DNA of 64,000 nt from Nocardiopsis sp. JB363 (lineage in GTDB: Bacteria > Actinomycetota > Actinomycetes > Streptosporangiales > Streptosporangiaceae), in NCBI RefSeq assembly GCF_900143625.1, contig NZ_FRFF01000124.1:1-64000 (forward strand), in the 5' to 3' direction. The position numbers and the translations under genes are program-made. The notes under the pieces were generated by a model. The model had not been told where the DNA came from. It worked only from the letters and a program-made list of their open reading frames with translations, and did no database searches. This document shows, one piece after another, positions 63,353 to 64,000 of the stretch (position 1 is its first letter; the number at the start of each line of letters is the position of its first letter).

Positions 63353-64000
63353 ATGGTGAGCGCCTACACCGGCAAGAGTGTCCTGGTCACCGGCGGAGCC
63401 GGCGGTATCGGCGCGGCGTTGGTGCGTCGTGCCGCGGCCGACGGCGGCCGGGTCGTGATCGCCGACGTGGACACCGAAGCGGGAACCGCGCTGGCGGAGA
63501 AGGTCGGAGCCCTTTTCCAACACACCGACGTCCGCGACTTCGAGCAGGTCCGTGCCGTGATCGATCTCGCCACGAACGAACACGACGGTCTGGACGTGCT
63601 GCACCTGAACGCCGGGATCACCGGTCCGAGTGAGGGCTTCACCGACGTGGGCGTCCCCTATTCGTTGGAGCACTACCGACAGGCCGTCGGAGTGAACCTG
63701 GACGGGGTCGTCCACGGGGTGCACGCGGCGCTGCCCTCGATGCGCCACCGGCCGGGCGCCGCGATCGTGGTCACCGTCAGCTTCGCCGGGTTGTCCCACT
63801 CCCCGCACACCGAGGTCTACGCGGCGACCAAACACGCGGCCCTGGCCCTGGTCCGTTCCCTGTCGATGACCTTCGCCGACGACCCGGTCACCTTCAACGC
63901 CCTCTGCCCCGGATTCGTCGACACCCCGCTCTTGGACCCGGTACGGGAATACCTGCCGAGCATGGACATGGGCACGCTGGGCAACCGGACGTTGTCGGCC
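63353..64000 (+). CDS. Short-chain dehydrogenase/reductase, cut by the window end
   Basis: The first 216 residues of an SDR enzyme; no stop before base 64000. The cofactor motif is VLVTGGAGGIGAAL, the adenine-binding Asp is in ADVDTEAGT and TDVRD, and NAGITG is the NAG motif. The active site is Ser in VTVSFAGLSHS and YxxxK in VYAATKHAAL; all catalytic residues are present. ATG 63353 has GGAG at 63345 as ribosome site. Asp at the end of the second strand suggests NAD(H). Substrate unknown. Confidence 0.88.
   Translation, partial: MVSAYTGKSVLVTGGAGGIGAALVRRAAADGGRVVIADVDTEAGTALAEKVGALFQHTDVRDFEQVRAVIDLATNEHDGLDVLHLNAGITGPSEGFTDVGVPYSLEHYRQAVGVNLDGVVHGVHAALPSMRHRPGAAIVVTVSFAGLSHSPHTEVYAATKHAALALVRSLSMTFADDPVTFNALCPGFVDTPLLDPVREYLPSMDMGTLGNRTLSA

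Overview
The window is 64 kb of dense, very GC-rich DNA from an actinomycete. GC-rich third codon positions, frequent GTG starts, a Kgd-type 2-oxoglutarate dehydrogenase, a WhiB1-PdtaS pair, a DasR-like regulator, a DUF5753 regulator and a GylR-type glycerol regulon all point that way. My inference is a Nocardiopsaceae-like organism (Nocardiopsis/Streptomonospora/Thermobifida group). I see no phage, integrase, IS element, CRISPR array, tRNA or rRNA; this looks like ordinary chromosome.

Layout. 0-2 kb: a DJ-1/PfpI-like protein that lacks the nucleophile Cys, and a threonine aldolase. 2.1-8.7 kb: glycerol catabolism (IclR/GylR regulator, glpK, glpF, glpD) interrupted by a DUF5753 HTH gene; related 17-bp inverted repeats lie before the regulator, glpK and glpD. 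8.8-9.0 kb: cold-shock protein. 9.3-18.8 kb: a beta-mannoside uptake and cleavage locus (family-5 binding protein, two permeases, two ATPases, GH2 beta-mannosidase, LacI regulator) with LacI-type operators and a CebR/CelR-type box. 18.9-23 kb: Nei-type DNA glycosylase and a large SF1-helicase-like protein with ruined Walker motifs. 23.2-31.4 kb: two PucR regulators, gabT, an Lrp regulator, a second class III aminotransferase and mmsA, that is GABA and beta-amino-acid/pyrimidine-nitrogen catabolism. 31.7-39.9 kb: small Cys-rich protein, nitrilase-family amidase, TetR plus ABC exporter, HTH plus membrane protein, alpha/beta hydrolase, VTT-type membrane protein, rlmN. 40.1-43 kb: SUFU-domain protein, MFS transporter, BlaI regulator. 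43.5-52.6 kb: kgd, DUF6104 protein, DUF4097-PadR operon, a 59-residue HicB-like protein, serine hydrolase, malic enzyme. 52.9-55.8 kb: polar amino acid ABC transporter. 56-64 kb: methyltransferase, SSAT-like acetyltransferase, RsbW-like/sigma factor pair, lipid kinase, whiB1, pdtaS, dasR, and an SDR gene cut by the window end.

Much of the interest is regulatory. Many local regulators have a matching inverted repeat beside the genes they plausibly control, and binding-protein genes are followed by strong intercistronic hairpins. The least expected protein is the degenerate helicase-nuclease-like protein at 19.9-23.0 kb. I did not find a convincing wholly new multi-gene system.
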